From Cystobacter ferrugineus (GTDB lineage Bacteria; Myxococcota; Myxococcia; Myxococcales; Myxococcaceae): a stretch of DNA of 64,000 nucleotides. The stretch lies in the NCBI RefSeq assembly GCF_001887355.1, contig NZ_MPIN01000010.1, positions 247,303-311,302 of the forward strand. Direction: 5' to 3'. Positions 1-9,026 of this stretch are shown here, piece after piece. The notes beneath the pieces are model-generated. The model searched no databases, was not told where the DNA came from, and was given only the letters and a program-made list of their open reading frames with translations. A program made the position numbers and the translations under genes. Position 1 is the stretch's first letter. Every line of letters starts with the position of its first letter.

Positions 1-128
1 TCCGCCACTCGGCGAGTGAGCGCCTTCACCTCATTCTCCAATTCCGCGATGCGCGCGTCCCGCGCGGCCACCTGCGCTTCCAGCTCCGCGATACGGATGC
101 GGGCGTTTCTGGGGACCACCTCCAGCAT
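1..128 (-). CDS. Partial transposase-like protein, N-terminus only
   Basis: An ATG at 128-126 opens a frame that runs off the left edge after about 42 codons. The product is an almost pure heptad coiled coil, with paired units RIAELEAQVAARDARIAELE followed by a basic stretch. IS66-family TnpC transposases characteristically begin this way, but only the leader is visible: no zinc-finger, DDE domain or terminal inverted repeat is inside the window. It could equally be another coiled-coil protein. Positions 129-331 to its right show no further gene. Confidence 0.5.
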   Translation of the reverse strand, partial: MLEVVPRNARIRIAELEAQVAARDARIAELENEVKALTRRVA

Positions 129-331
129 GGTACTGATACACCACGCCTCACGTCATTACGTCCAGCCCCACTTCCGCGGTCGTCTCCATCCTGTCCACGC
201 CTCAACCCCTCCCACCGCATCCTTCTCCTTGGTCGGCATCAACAACGTCGCGCATCCGACACAGCATACCCGTCCGGACGCATCAACCCGGTGAACGGTT
301 ACGACCGGCGAAGTAGGAGATTCCACATGGC

Positions 332-766
332 GTGACCCAACCTACCAGAACGGGTTCCGAGCCACCAGCCAAGCCCTCCCTCAAGTTCAAGGACGTTGTC
401 CCGCAGCGCGGCAAGGGAGCAGGAGGTTGGCGCGCGGCATGCCTTCAAGTTGGCATCTTGAGAGACATGACCGAGGAACTGGTCTACTGCAAATTCGGCG
501 TTGAAGTGCCCATTGAGAATGAAAAACAGGGATTCATTCCTGTCAGTGAGGCACAGAGTCGCGCGGCACGCTGCGCCAACGAGGCGGCCTGGACAACGCT
601 CATGGCGGCCACGCCGACAACGCCCATCGGTATCGCGTGCCAGCAGTTCAAGACGCTTTACGGTCTGACTCTCGGCGAGGTCATATCCGGTTCGCGCATC
701 ACTCCGGCCTGCTACCCAGGGGTCATGCCCGTCATCCTCACCCCTCGCACTTCGCTCCCCAGGTGA
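332..766 (+). CDS. Hypothetical protein, first gene of a two-gene cassette
   Basis: GTG start, 144 residues, no signal peptide or membrane segment. Five cysteines are scattered through the chain. I do not recognise a domain. It ends three bases before the ATG of the next gene, so the two are probably translationally coupled. Small coupled pairs of lineage-restricted proteins in myxobacteria are often effector/immunity or immunity-array genes, but nothing in the sequence assigns a role. The 5' boundary is uncertain because no strong ribosome-binding site precedes the GTG. Confidence 0.65.
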   Translation: MTQPTRTGSEPPAKPSLKFKDVVPQRGKGAGGWRAACLQVGILRDMTEELVYCKFGVEVPIENEKQGFIPVSEAQSRAARCANEAAWTTLMAATPTTPIGIACQQFKTLYGLTLGEVISGSRITPACYPGVMPVILTPRTSLPR

Positions 767-769
767 GCC

Positions 770-1339
770 ATGTCCCTCTCTCGTGAGCAGTTGGTTTCAA
801 TCGCGAAGAGCTACTGGTCTTCAAATGGAGACCCCCACTCGAGACAAGAGAGCAGCCCCGAGGCGGAGCGGCTCCATGCGAGATGGGAGCAGGAGCTTCA
901 GAAAATCACTCAGTGGTGGGCATTCCTCGAGGGCCTCGAAAAGGAATTGCCTGGGTTCTCCATCGGCGATGCCACGGCCACCCCCGATGCGTGTTTCCGT
1001 TGCGTGGCCTATCCCGCGGGCGCTCCCCTGCCAGCCCTTCGCTGGGTGGTCGTCGGTTGCGTCAGCATTCTCGCCCCCGTCTACGCCGTCTATGGCGTGC
1101 GCTTCGAATATGGCGAGACGACGCGGGTGCTCCGGGAGGTGGAGTTCGATCCTCGACGGCCCGAGATACGCGCGCCCGCCGAGGTCATCGCCAGGAGGAT
1201 CGAGGCGGCGTTTGGATTCAGCGCGCTCCCGCGCAAGGTCGCCGAGACACCCGTCCCCCTATTCGTGCAGTGGAAGCAGCCTCCAGAGACGACGCTGTTC
1301 CACGCACTCTTCACCAACGAGCCTGGAAGCCTGCCTTGA
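770..1339 (+). CDS. Hypothetical protein, second gene of the cassette
   Basis: 189 residues, ATG three bases after the stop of the preceding gene. The N-terminal 70 residues are charged and helical and include a tryptophan-rich stretch (ITQWWAFLEGLEKELP). The middle has a hydrophobic segment (residues about 87-110) that could be a buried strand-helix rather than a membrane span. The rest is alternating strands with a conserved-looking FEYGETTRVLREVEFDP stretch. It ends about 25 bases before the stop of the convergent transporter gene. No family assigned; an immunity role is possible from the context but unproven. Confidence 0.7.
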   Translation: MSLSREQLVSIAKSYWSSNGDPHSRQESSPEAERLHARWEQELQKITQWWAFLEGLEKELPGFSIGDATATPDACFRCVAYPAGAPLPALRWVVVGCVSILAPVYAVYGVRFEYGETTRVLREVEFDPRRPEIRAPAEVIARRIEAAFGFSALPRKVAETPVPLFVQWKQPPETTLFHALFTNEPGSLP

Positions 1340-1363
1340 GCCGGTGGAGGACCCCCCCCACCC

Positions 1364-2518
1364 TCAGGCCGGCCGGCGGCTGCCCAGCACCGCCACGCCC
1401 AGGCCCAGCATCGCGATGAGCGTGAACGAGCCGCGCAGGGTGGCCACGCCCGCCACGAGCCCGATGAGCGGCGGGCCCACCAGGAAGCCCAAGAAGCCGA
1501 TGGAGGACACCGCCGCCAGCGCCGCCCCCGGGGACATGGTGCGCGAGCGGCCCGCCGCCCCGTACACGAGCGGCACCACGCTCGACACCCCCAGCCCCAC
1601 CAGCATGAAGCCCAGGAGCGCCGTGGGCAGCCGCGGCAACCCCACCGCCAGCGCGAGCCCCACCGTGATGAGCACGCCGCTCGTCTGGAACACCCGCCTG
1701 AGGCCAAAGCGCCGCGTGAGCCCGTCCGCCAAAAAGCGCCCCGAGGCCATCATCGCCATGAACGCCGCGTAGCCCGCACCCACCCAGTCCGGCTCCGCTC
1801 CCACCACGCGGGCGAAGTACACCCCACTCCAGTCGAACATGGCGCCCTCGCAGATCATGCTGCAGAAGGCCATGAGGCCCAGGCCGAGCAGCTCCCGGTC
1901 CGGCATCACGAACACCCGCTGCCCGGCGCCCTCGTCCGGCGCGTCCGTGAGCAGGAAGCGCGAGCACGCGGCGAGCACCGCCAGCATGAACAGCCCCATG
2001 CCCAGGAAGTGCGGCAGCGGCGCCACCCCCGCGCCAATCATCCCCGCGCCAATGCCCGCGGCCACGAAGCCCGCCAGGCTCCACAGCCCGTGGAAGGACG
2101 CCATCACCGAGCGCCCATAGAGCGCCTCCACGCCCACCGCCTGCGTGTTCACCGAGATGTTCACCACGTTGCCGGTGAAGCCAAACACGAACAGCACGCC
2201 GAGCAGCACCGGCAGCGAGTCGACGAAGCCCAGCCCCACGAGCCCCGCCGCGTAGACGACCAGCGCCGTGAGCGCCACCAGCGCGCTGCCCTTGCGCGAC
2301 ACCCACCAGCCCGCCGCCGGCAGCGCCGCCATGGACCCGGCCGGCAGCGCCAGCAGCACGAGCCCCAGCGCCGCCTCGGTGAGGCCCAGGCGCTGCTGGA
2401 TGGTCGGGATGCGCGAGGCCCAGCTCGCGAAGCACACACCTTGAAGGAAGAACAACGCGCCGGCCGCCATGCGGTGGACGTGGCGCGGATAACCCGTTTC
2501 CGTACCCTGGAGAATCAT
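1364..2518 (-). CDS. MFS transporter, YbjJ-like
   Basis: A 384-residue polytopic inner-membrane protein with about 12 hydrophobic segments, glycine- and alanine-rich, in two six-helix halves split by a charged loop (TDAPDEGAGQR). Helix sequences such as GFTGNVVNISVNTQAV and MICEGAMFDWSGVYF resemble the YbjJ-like branch of the major facilitator superfamily, whose substrates are poorly known. I place the start at the ATG at 2518; an ATG 15 codons further in (HR-MAAGALFF) is equally possible, and longer readings run through non-hydrophobic sequence that overlaps the leader of the neighbouring gene. Confidence 0.85.
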   Translation of the reverse strand: MILQGTETGYPRHVHRMAAGALFFLQGVCFASWASRIPTIQQRLGLTEAALGLVLLALPAGSMAALPAAGWWVSRKGSALVALTALVVYAAGLVGLGFVDSLPVLLGVLFVFGFTGNVVNISVNTQAVGVEALYGRSVMASFHGLWSLAGFVAAGIGAGMIGAGVAPLPHFLGMGLFMLAVLAACSRFLLTDAPDEGAGQRVFVMPDRELLGLGLMAFCSMICEGAMFDWSGVYFARVVGAEPDWVGAGYAAFMAMMASGRFLADGLTRRFGLRRVFQTSGVLITVGLALAVGLPRLPTALLGFMLVGLGVSSVVPLVYGAAGRSRTMSPGAALAAVSSIGFLGFLVGPPLIGLVAGVATLRGSFTLIAMLGLGVAVLGSRRPA

Positions 2519-2650
2519 CTCGCGCCCAGGGGTGACATGCCCCGCCCGCGATTGCAACCACCCCACCCCGTCAGCGCCCGTCAGCCGGACAACCCCCCTC
2601 TCCGTGGGGACTCCAAGCACTCTCCACCGCACGCAATGTCAGACACCGCG

Positions 2651-2667
2651 TGTAGGGTGTCCCTACA
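2651..2667. promoter_or_regulatory. Perfect short inverted repeat upstream of 2691 gene
   Basis: TGTAGGG and CCCTACA flank a three-base spacer and end 23 bases before an ATG. The size and position fit either a repressor operator overlapping the promoter or an mRNA hairpin close to the ribosome-binding site. No T-run follows, so it is not a terminator. Confidence 0.4.
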
Positions 2668-2690
2668 GAGAGACGGCCACGGGGTGTGAC

Positions 2691-3101
2691 ATGAGCTGGA
2701 TTGTCTATTTGATGGGCGCGGCGGGCTTCGACTCGGTGCGAGACTTCCCCGAGGGCTGGTCCCCCCCGCCGCTCGGGCCCCGCGAGAGCGTCATCCGCCG
2801 GCTGCTCGAGGTGCTGCCCACGGCCTTCTTCCCCCACCCCGCCGAGGGCAGCTACCACGGCGAGGGCTTCTCGCTCACCTTCGACCTGGGCCCCTGGGAG
2901 CCCACGCCGCGCGTGCGCATCGTCGTGCACGGCACCGGCGACGACGCGCTGGACGTGCTGGGCCGGGTGGCCGAGGCGCTCGACGCGCGGGCGCTCGACA
3001 CCGGCCTGGGCGACTTCATGCGCTTCCAGAAGGATCCCGTCTCCGGGCGGCACGTCTGGCGGGACGCTCCCCGGCCGGAATCCGGGTGGGCTCCGGCCTG
3101 A
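2691..3101 (+). CDS. Conserved hypothetical protein
   Basis: 136 residues starting MSWIVYLMGAAGFDS. Soluble, proline-rich and acidic, with no signal peptide. The arrangement (a tryptophan-rich start, a predicted alpha/beta fold with RVRIVVHGTGDDALDVLG, then a C-terminal stretch with FMRFQKDPVSGRHVW) resembles small immunity-type or house-cleaning proteins, but I cannot name the family. The ATG at 2691 was chosen because it lies just after the 2651-2667 inverted repeat and because sequence upstream in frame is compositionally unlike the protein. Confidence 0.65.
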   Translation: MSWIVYLMGAAGFDSVRDFPEGWSPPPLGPRESVIRRLLEVLPTAFFPHPAEGSYHGEGFSLTFDLGPWEPTPRVRIVVHGTGDDALDVLGRVAEALDARALDTGLGDFMRFQKDPVSGRHVWRDAPRPESGWAPA

Positions 3102-3233
3102 GGGCCCCTTCGCCTGGAGGCTCCCCAGGAGGGGCACCCGGGTGGAGTTGCCCCCGGGGACGGGGCCCCCCACGGTTGCCATGGAACGCGGACGGTGCCC
3201 GGCCCCTGGCCGAGGCACGCACGAGGAGCGGCC

Positions 3234-3665
3234 ATGGCCCAGACAATTCGTGAAGTGATGACCCGCGACGTGGAAGTCATCGGTCCCCAGGACACGCTGC
3301 GTGACGCGGCCGAGAAGATGCGCAGTCTCAACGTGGGCGCCCTGCCCGTGTGCCAGGGAGATCGCGTGGTGGGCATGCTCACCGACCGCGACATCGTCGT
3401 GCGCGCCATTGCCCTGGGCATGGACTCGGCGAGCACGTCGGTGGAGGACGCGATGACGGGCAACGTGCAGTACTGCTTCGAGGAGGATGACGCCCTGGGC
3501 GTGCTCACCCGGATGCGGGACATGCAGGTGCGCCGCTTCATCGTGGTGAACGAGGACGAGCGCCTGGTGGGCATCGTGTCGCTGGGCGACCTGTCCCAGG
3601 TGATGAGCGAGCAGCGCGTGGGCGAGACCCTGGAGGGCATCTCCGAGCCCTCCCCCGTCATCTGA
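3234..3665 (+). CDS. Two-CBS-domain protein
   Basis: 143 residues comprising almost exactly one tandem CBS pair: TIREVMTRDVEVIGPQDTL opens the first and VEDAMTGNVQYCFEEDD the second, each ending in the usual VGMLTDRDIV or VGIVSLGDLS element. Stand-alone CBS pairs bind adenine nucleotides and act as energy-sensing modules or partners of other enzymes. GAGGAG at 3223-3228 lies six bases before the ATG. The next gene, 140 bp downstream on the same strand, also carries a CBS pair, so the two may sense the same ligand. Confidence 0.88.
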   Translation: MAQTIREVMTRDVEVIGPQDTLRDAAEKMRSLNVGALPVCQGDRVVGMLTDRDIVVRAIALGMDSASTSVEDAMTGNVQYCFEEDDALGVLTRMRDMQVRRFIVVNEDERLVGIVSLGDLSQVMSEQRVGETLEGISEPSPVI

Positions 3666-3805
3666 GCCGCATCCCCCGGGCGGTAGCCCTCGGGGCGAGT
3701 GCCCGGCCGCCTCCCCGCCCTCCGGCCGGGAGGCGGTCCCCTCTCCGCCCGTCTGGATGATTTCGCGTTTCACGGAGACCACCTTGAGCGGGAAGGAGGT
3801 GCAAC

Positions 3806-4957
3806 GTGCGCGCAAACATCCAGGTCCTCACCTTGAAGGGCATCCCCATCCGGGTGCACTTCTCCTTCCTGCTCATCCTCCCGCTGTTCGCGTGGAGCTT
3901 CGGGCAGTCGTTCCAGCTCGCGGCGCGCGCGGCGGACGTGCCCCCCGAGCGCCTGTCGGGCCATCCGCTCTTGTGGGGGCTGGGCGTCGCCGTGGCACTC
4001 TTCCTGTCGGTGCTGCTGCACGAGCTCGCCCACTCCGTCTATGCGCTGCGCAAGGGCGGCGAGGTGAGCGACATCCGGCTGATGATGATTGGCGGCGTGT
4101 CCAACATCACCCGCATGCCCGAGGGCTCGCGGAACGAGGCGCTCATGGCGCTCGCCGGGCCCGTGACGAGCCTGGGCCTGGGCGCGCTGGCGCTCGGGGC
4201 CCACCACCTGCTCATGGACACGCGCTCCTTCAACCTGAGCTTCGCCGTCTTCTACCTGGGCTTGCTCAACATCTTCCTGGGCGTCTTCAACCTGTTGCCC
4301 GCCTTCCCCATGGACGGGGGGCGGATTCTGCGCGCGCTGCTCACCGGGTGGCTCGGGCGGGTGCGGGCCACGCGCGTGGCGGGCTGGGTGGGCCAGGGCT
4401 TCGCGCTGCTCTTCGGCCTGTACGGCCTCGTCACCGGCAACGTCGTGCTGCTCTTCATCGCCTTCTTCGTCTTCATGGGCGCGGCGGCCGAGTCTCGCCA
4501 GGTGCTGCTCCAGTCGCGGCTGGGCGACGTGCCCGTGCGCGAGCTGATGGGGCCGCGCACCGCCACGGTGGAGGCGGGGGCGAGCCTGCGCGAGCTGACG
4601 GAGCTGCTCTATGGCGAGCGGCTGCGGGCCGCGCCGGTGGTGGAACAGGGGCGCGTGGTGGGGCTGGTGACGGTGGAGGCGCTGCGGCAGGTGCCGGTGG
4701 AGAGGCTGGTGGACATGGCCGTGCGCGAGCTGAGCGAGCCCGTGCCCGTGCTCACCCCGGACTCCACGGCGTGGGAAGCACTCCAGGAGATGGGCAAGCG
4801 GCAGATGCCCCAACTGCCCGTCACCCAGGACGGAGCGCTCGTGGGCATGCTCTCCCAGGACGACATCCTGCGCGGCCTGGAGCTGCGGGAGCTCAAGGAG
4901 TCGCGCCGCCAGGGGCCGTGGAACCTCGGGGGCCGCGGGCACGAGTCGCCCACCTGA
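3806..4957 (+). CDS. Site-2 protease (M50) with C-terminal CBS pair
   Basis: 383 residues. Zinc-ligand motif HELAH at residues 72-76 sits in a transmembrane helix, and NLLPAFPMDGG at 162-172 supplies the third ligand (Asp170). About six membrane helices occupy residues 15-235, and a cytoplasmic CBS pair follows at about 245-365. This is the SpoIVFB/Rip-like arrangement of intramembrane metalloproteases that cleave membrane-anchored regulators, with the CBS module as nucleotide sensor. GTG start at 3806 with GGAGG at 3795-3799. Substrate unknown; no anti-sigma factor gene is adjacent. Confidence 0.92.
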   Translation: MRANIQVLTLKGIPIRVHFSFLLILPLFAWSFGQSFQLAARAADVPPERLSGHPLLWGLGVAVALFLSVLLHELAHSVYALRKGGEVSDIRLMMIGGVSNITRMPEGSRNEALMALAGPVTSLGLGALALGAHHLLMDTRSFNLSFAVFYLGLLNIFLGVFNLLPAFPMDGGRILRALLTGWLGRVRATRVAGWVGQGFALLFGLYGLVTGNVVLLFIAFFVFMGAAAESRQVLLQSRLGDVPVRELMGPRTATVEAGASLRELTELLYGERLRAAPVVEQGRVVGLVTVEALRQVPVERLVDMAVRELSEPVPVLTPDSTAWEALQEMGKRQMPQLPVTQDGALVGMLSQDDILRGLELRELKESRRQGPWNLGGRGHESPT

Positions 4958-4983
4958 GCTCCGGGTGAGAGGCCGTGGGCCGG

Positions 4984-5011
4984 GCTCCGCTCCGCGCGAC
5001 CGGAGCGGGGC
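4984..5011. terminator. Convergent hairpin
   Basis: GCTCCGCTCC pairs with GGAGCGGGGC (one G-U pair) around an 8-base loop, between the rightward protease gene and the leftward lipoprotein gene. No T-run on either side, as is usual at this GC content. Confidence 0.55.
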
Positions 5012-5014
5012 GGC

Positions 5015-5512
5015 TCACCGGAACGCGTTGACGACGAAGATGCCGGCCCTGGAGAAGTTGAAAATGGCGGCGCCTGGGGGCGAGTCCGGACGCTTGCGCA
5101 GCTGGCCATTGGCCATCCGGGCCACCGCGCACAGGGGGATCGGCTCCTCGCCAATCGGCTGGGCCTCGTAATAGCGGATGGTCACCTGGGGCCCCTCCGT
5201 CCAGACCTGTCCGTAGAGACGCGTTCCGGCGCCGAGCAGGCCCAGAGGCTGCTCCAACATGCTCTCGACGGACCCGTCGTAGAGGGTGACGGGAATCACC
5301 ATGTCCTGGTTCAGATCGAGCTGGATGAGGGCGCTCCGGCCAATGCCGATGCGCAGGTAGCGCATGGCCTTCAACGCTTCCTCCGGACACTCCTCGGGAC
5401 CCGGCGTTCCATCCGGGCGAAGCCCGACACGCCCCGGAGTCGTCGCACAGCTCGAGGCGAGGCAGAGCAGCAGAGCGGCACGCCAGGGTCCGAGACGAAG
5501 GAGTCTGGTCAT
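5015..5512 (-). CDS. Lipoprotein partner of DUF2381 protein
   Basis: 165 residues. A basic start, a hydrophobic core and the lipobox-like LASSC (Cys22) predict signal peptidase II processing. The mature part begins low-complexity and then forms a compact predicted beta-rich domain with RLYGQVWTEGPQVTIRYYEA. Its ATG (5512-5510) overlaps the TGA of the upstream gene (5511-5509), so the two are translationally coupled. Myxobacteria often keep such a lipoprotein directly after a DUF2381 gene, commonly beside a Ser/Thr kinase gene; no kinase is present here. Confidence 0.8.
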   Translation of the reverse strand: MTRLLRLGPWRAALLLCLASSCATTPGRVGLRPDGTPGPEECPEEALKAMRYLRIGIGRSALIQLDLNQDMVIPVTLYDGSVESMLEQPLGLLGAGTRLYGQVWTEGPQVTIRYYEAQPIGEEPIPLCAVARMANGQLRKRPDSPPGAAIFNFSRAGIFVVNAFR

Positions 5513-6419
5513 CGCTTCTTCTCCTCCAGGAGGCGCCAGTCCAGCAAGATCATCATCTGCAGCGGGCCCTCTTTCTGGGCAATGGCCAGAGTCAAATCCA
5601 CGAGTCCCTTTTCCGTCGTGAACTCACGCCGGTCCACCACCACCGCGAGATTGCCGGAGGCACGCGGGTCGATCTCTGGCCGATCCATCCGGAGGGCGAA
5701 CGGCTTGGGCGTGAAGGGACTCGCGTCGGACGTCAGGCGGGTTTCACCCAGCCGCCACGGCGCCGTCCCATGGACATTCTTGAGCTCGAGGAGCACCGCC
5801 ATCTTGGTCCGATCCCTGGCCACGAAGAAGAGGGCCGTCATCTCGACGCCACCCTCCGTGAGCGTATTGAACCGCAGCTGCTCGAAGGGCGTCTCTATCA
5901 CCCGCCCATTGGCCAGGAGCGAGGCCCAGGCATGGTCCACCGAGGTCTCCTCGCGCTGGTACCGCGCCACCTGCTCCTCCAGCTCCGCCTGGTGGCGCAG
6001 CGCCTGGACAACGCCGCCCGCAGGTCCTCGACCCCCTCGGGCTCGGTGAAGACCTCCACCTGTTGATCCACCGGGTGCCGGTGGGAGCCGTGCTCACGGC
6101 CCGCCACGGTGAACGGCCACTCCGTGCCATCCGCGAGCGTCACCCGGAGCAGGAAGCGATCCTCCGGCGCCAGCTCCCGCACGGGGTGGAGGTACACGGC
6201 GCGGCCGTGACACAGCACCGGCTCGAAGCGCCCCTCCCACCCGAGCAACGTCGTGCGCGCGGGCACACACGCCTGCTCCAGGCGCAGCACCGTGGTGAGG
6301 CGTTCGCCGACATGCAGCGTGGGCACCTGCCCCCGGGAAGGGTCCGGAAGCAGGAGGGTGCGGACATTCGGCTCGCGCTCTCCAGCGGAGTCGCCGGTGG
6401 CCAGCAGCGCCCACAACAC
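5509..6419 (-). pseudogene. DUF2381 family protein, frameshifted
   Basis: Two frames together give one DUF2381-type (TIGR02268, a myxobacterial paralog family) protein. The N-terminal half, in the frame of a GTG at 6419, carries VRTLLLPDPSRGQVPTLHV and runs to DLRAALS. The C-terminal half continues in another frame from ALRHQAELEEQVARYQREE to the stop at 5509. The join lies near 6005-6010 and one missing C in TCCAGG would restore a natural S-Q-A-L-R-H sequence. The 5' end is also doubtful: an ATG with a better ribosome-binding site exists in a third frame at about 6447. The downstream coupling to the lipoprotein gene is intact. Confidence 0.75.
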
Positions 6420-6672
6420 GGTGGAGGAAAAGCCAGTGGGGGTGCATCGCGCGAGCGGCTCCAGGGTGACGCGAGAGGTGGGGTGAGTCTGCCCACGTCC
6501 GAGGTGGGCTCGCAAGCCCGGCCTCGCCGCCTGGAACGAGCGCCCGCGCGTCCTCCGTTCGCCGCCGGGCATCCCCGCGCCGCGCGCTGTGTGGCGCACC
6601 GCACACGGGGCAAGCCCCTCCGGGCGGCGGCACTCCCCGATCCGCCCCGCAGCGCCCAAGCTTCGGCGCACC

Positions 6673-8004
6673 ATGCCCCCGTCCGTTGAAGTCCCGGCCC
6701 ATGAGCCGGCCCGGCCCTCCGCGTGGAAGGGCCGGGCCGTGGCGGAGCTCACCGAGGCGCGCGCGCGCCTCTTGCGCATGCTCGAGCGTCTGGGCGAGGC
6801 GGAGCTCGTCGCGCAGCACTCGCCCCTCATGTCCCCCCTCGTCTGGGACGTGGCCCACGTGGCCAACTACGAGGAGCAGTGGCTGCTCCGCGCGCTCGGC
6901 GCCCCCGCCCTCACCGGCCCGGACGTGGACACCCTCTATGACGCCTTGCGCCACCCGCGCGCCACCCGCGTCCACCTGCCGCTGCCCTCCCCCGCCCAGG
7001 CGTTCTCCTACGCGGCGCGGGTGCGCGAGGCCTCGCTCGCGTGGCTGCGCGAATTGCCCGAGGACTCGGGCGCGCCGCTGCTGCGCGATGGCTTCGTCTT
7101 CGGCATGGTGGCCCAGCACGAGCAGCAGCACCTGGAGACGATCGCCGCCACGCTCCAGCTCATGACGGCGAGCGACTGGCGGCCCCCCGCGCTCGCGCGC
7201 CCCCGTCCCGGCCGCGCCGCCTGGCACGAGGTGTTCCTCCCCGGAGGCCCGGTGCGTCTGGGCAGCGACGCGCCCTGGGCCTACGACAACGAGCGCCCGG
7301 CCCACACCGCGCACGTGGACGACTTCTTCCTGGACTCGCACCCGGTGACGAACGGGGACTACGCCGTCTTCGTCGCCGCGGGAGGCTACGAGGACGCGCG
7401 CTGGTGGACGCCCGAGGGTTTCGCCTGGGTGCGCCAGGAGGGCGCACTCCACCCGCTCTTCTGGCTGCCCCAGCCGGGGGGACGCTGGCGGCGGCGGCGC
7501 TTCGGGTGGGAGGAGCCCCTGCCCCCGGACGAGCCCGTGCAGCACGTGAGCTGGTACGAGGCGGACGCCTACGCGCGCTGGGCCGGCAAGCGCCTGCCCA
7601 CCGAGGCCGAGTGGGAGCGCGCCGCGTCGGGACTCGCCCCCGCCTCGCGCACCTACCCCTGGGGAGACTCCCCCCCGCGCGCGGCTCAGGCCACGCTCGG
7701 CGGCGACACCTGGGGCCCCAGCCCCGTGGGCGCCTTCCCCGCGGGCGCCACCCCCGAGGGCGTCTCGGGCCTGCTCGGGGATGTGTGGGAGTGGACGGCC
7801 AGCACTTTCGGCGGGTATTTGGGGTTCCAAGCGTTCCCCTACCGTGAATACTCGGAGGAGTTCTTCGGGACGGACTACCGGGTGCTCAAGGGGGGCTCGT
7901 GGGCCACGGCGCCGGTGGCCGCGCGCAACAGCTTCCGCAACTGGGACTACCCCCTGCGCCGGCACATCTTCGCCGGCTTCCGGTGCGCACGCGACGCGAG
8001 GTGA
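6673..8004 (+). CDS. egtB: Ergothioneine biosynthesis protein EgtB
   Basis: 443 residues. The N-terminal DinB-like four-helix domain (about 25-180) has the iron ligands His62 and the HxxxHxE motif at 149-155. The C-terminal FGE-sulfatase fold (about 195-440) shows LDSHPVTNGDYAVFV, RLPTEAEWERAA, VWEWTAS and FRCARDAR. EgtB is the non-heme iron sulfoxide synthase that joins hercynine to cysteine or gamma-glutamylcysteine. The start is the ATG at 6673; longer in-frame readings are low-complexity. egtD follows after five bases, giving the two core enzymes in one operon; no egtA, egtC or egtE is adjacent. Confidence 0.93.
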   Translation: MPPSVEVPAHEPARPSAWKGRAVAELTEARARLLRMLERLGEAELVAQHSPLMSPLVWDVAHVANYEEQWLLRALGAPALTGPDVDTLYDALRHPRATRVHLPLPSPAQAFSYAARVREASLAWLRELPEDSGAPLLRDGFVFGMVAQHEQQHLETIAATLQLMTASDWRPPALARPRPGRAAWHEVFLPGGPVRLGSDAPWAYDNERPAHTAHVDDFFLDSHPVTNGDYAVFVAAGGYEDARWWTPEGFAWVRQEGALHPLFWLPQPGGRWRRRRFGWEEPLPPDEPVQHVSWYEADAYARWAGKRLPTEAEWERAASGLAPASRTYPWGDSPPRAAQATLGGDTWGPSPVGAFPAGATPEGVSGLLGDVWEWTASTFGGYLGFQAFPYREYSEEFFGTDYRVLKGGSWATAPVAARNSFRNWDYPLRRHIFAGFRCARDAR

Positions 8005-8009
8005 GACAC

Positions 8010-9026
8010 ATGGCGGCAGGCAAGGGCAGGCAGCGGCACGGGCAGGAGCGGCCCGCGGTGACGATGCAGGTGCACGTGCGGCCGGGAGACGCGCGGCGCA
8101 CGCTGCGCGCGGAGGTGCTCGAGGGGCTGTGCGTGGAGGGGCGCCCGAAGGAGCTGTCCCCCAAGTGGCTCTACGACGAGCGCGGCAGCCAGCTCTTCGA
8201 CGACATCACCCGCCTGCCCGAGTACTACCCCACGCGCCGCGAGCGGGAAATCCTCCGGGAGCACGCGCGGGACATCGCGCGCGCGTGCGCGGCCCACACG
8301 CTGGTGGAGCTGGGCAGTGGCAGCAGCGAGAAGACGCGGCTGCTGCTCGACGCGCTGCGGGAGGAGGGCGGCCTCGAGCGCTTCATCCCCTTCGACGTGA
8401 GCGAGTCCTTCCTGCGCCAGTCGGCCGAGGCGGTGGCGCGCGACTACCCCGGGCTGCACGTGCACGCGGTGGTGGGGGACTTCGAGCGGCACCTGGGGCG
8501 CTGGCCGCGCGAGGGCCGCCTGCTGGTGGCCTTCCTCGGAGGCACCATCGGCAACCTGAAGCCCCCCGAGCGCGCGCGCTTCTACGCCCGGCTGGCCGAG
8601 GGGATGGAGCCGGGGGACGGCCTCCTGGTGGGGACGGATCTGCTCAAGAGCCGCTCGCGGCTGTTCGCGGCGTACAACGACCGGGCGGGGGTGACGGCGG
8701 CCTTCAACCGCAACGTGCTGCGGGTGCTCAACCACGAGCTCCAGGCGGACTTCGACCCGGAGGCCTTCGAGCACCTGGCGCCCTTCGACGAGGAGAACCA
8801 ATGGGTGGAGATGCGGCTCGTCTCCACCCGGGCCCAGGCGGTGCGGCTGCCGGCGCTCGAGCGCTTCGTGAACTTCGCCGAGGGCGAGGTGCTGCGCACG
8901 GAGGTGAGCTGCAAGTTCCACCCCGCCCAGGTGCAGGAGGAGCTGGCGGCGGCGGGGCTCGAGCGTGTGGGGTACTGGACGGACGCGGCGGGAGACTTCG
9001 CCCTGTCGCTCGCACTCAAACGCTGA
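8010..9026 (+). CDS. egtD: L-histidine N-alpha-methyltransferase EgtD
   Basis: 338 residues, SAM-dependent trimethylation of histidine to hercynine, the first step of ergothioneine synthesis. SAM-binding motif LVELGSGSSEKTRLLLDAL at about 90-108, LVAFLGGTIGNL and the LLVGTDLLKS segment are typical of the EgtD family (DUF2260/methyltransf_33). The N-terminal SPKWLYDERGSQLFDDIT block is also diagnostic. ATG at 8010 follows the egtB stop by five bases. Transcribed with egtB; the leftward operon of parA ends on the other side of the hairpin at 9268-9320. Confidence 0.93.
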   Translation: MAAGKGRQRHGQERPAVTMQVHVRPGDARRTLRAEVLEGLCVEGRPKELSPKWLYDERGSQLFDDITRLPEYYPTRREREILREHARDIARACAAHTLVELGSGSSEKTRLLLDALREEGGLERFIPFDVSESFLRQSAEAVARDYPGLHVHAVVGDFERHLGRWPREGRLLVAFLGGTIGNLKPPERARFYARLAEGMEPGDGLLVGTDLLKSRSRLFAAYNDRAGVTAAFNRNVLRVLNHELQADFDPEAFEHLAPFDEENQWVEMRLVSTRAQAVRLPALERFVNFAEGEVLRTEVSCKFHPAQVQEELAAAGLERVGYWTDAAGDFALSLALKR

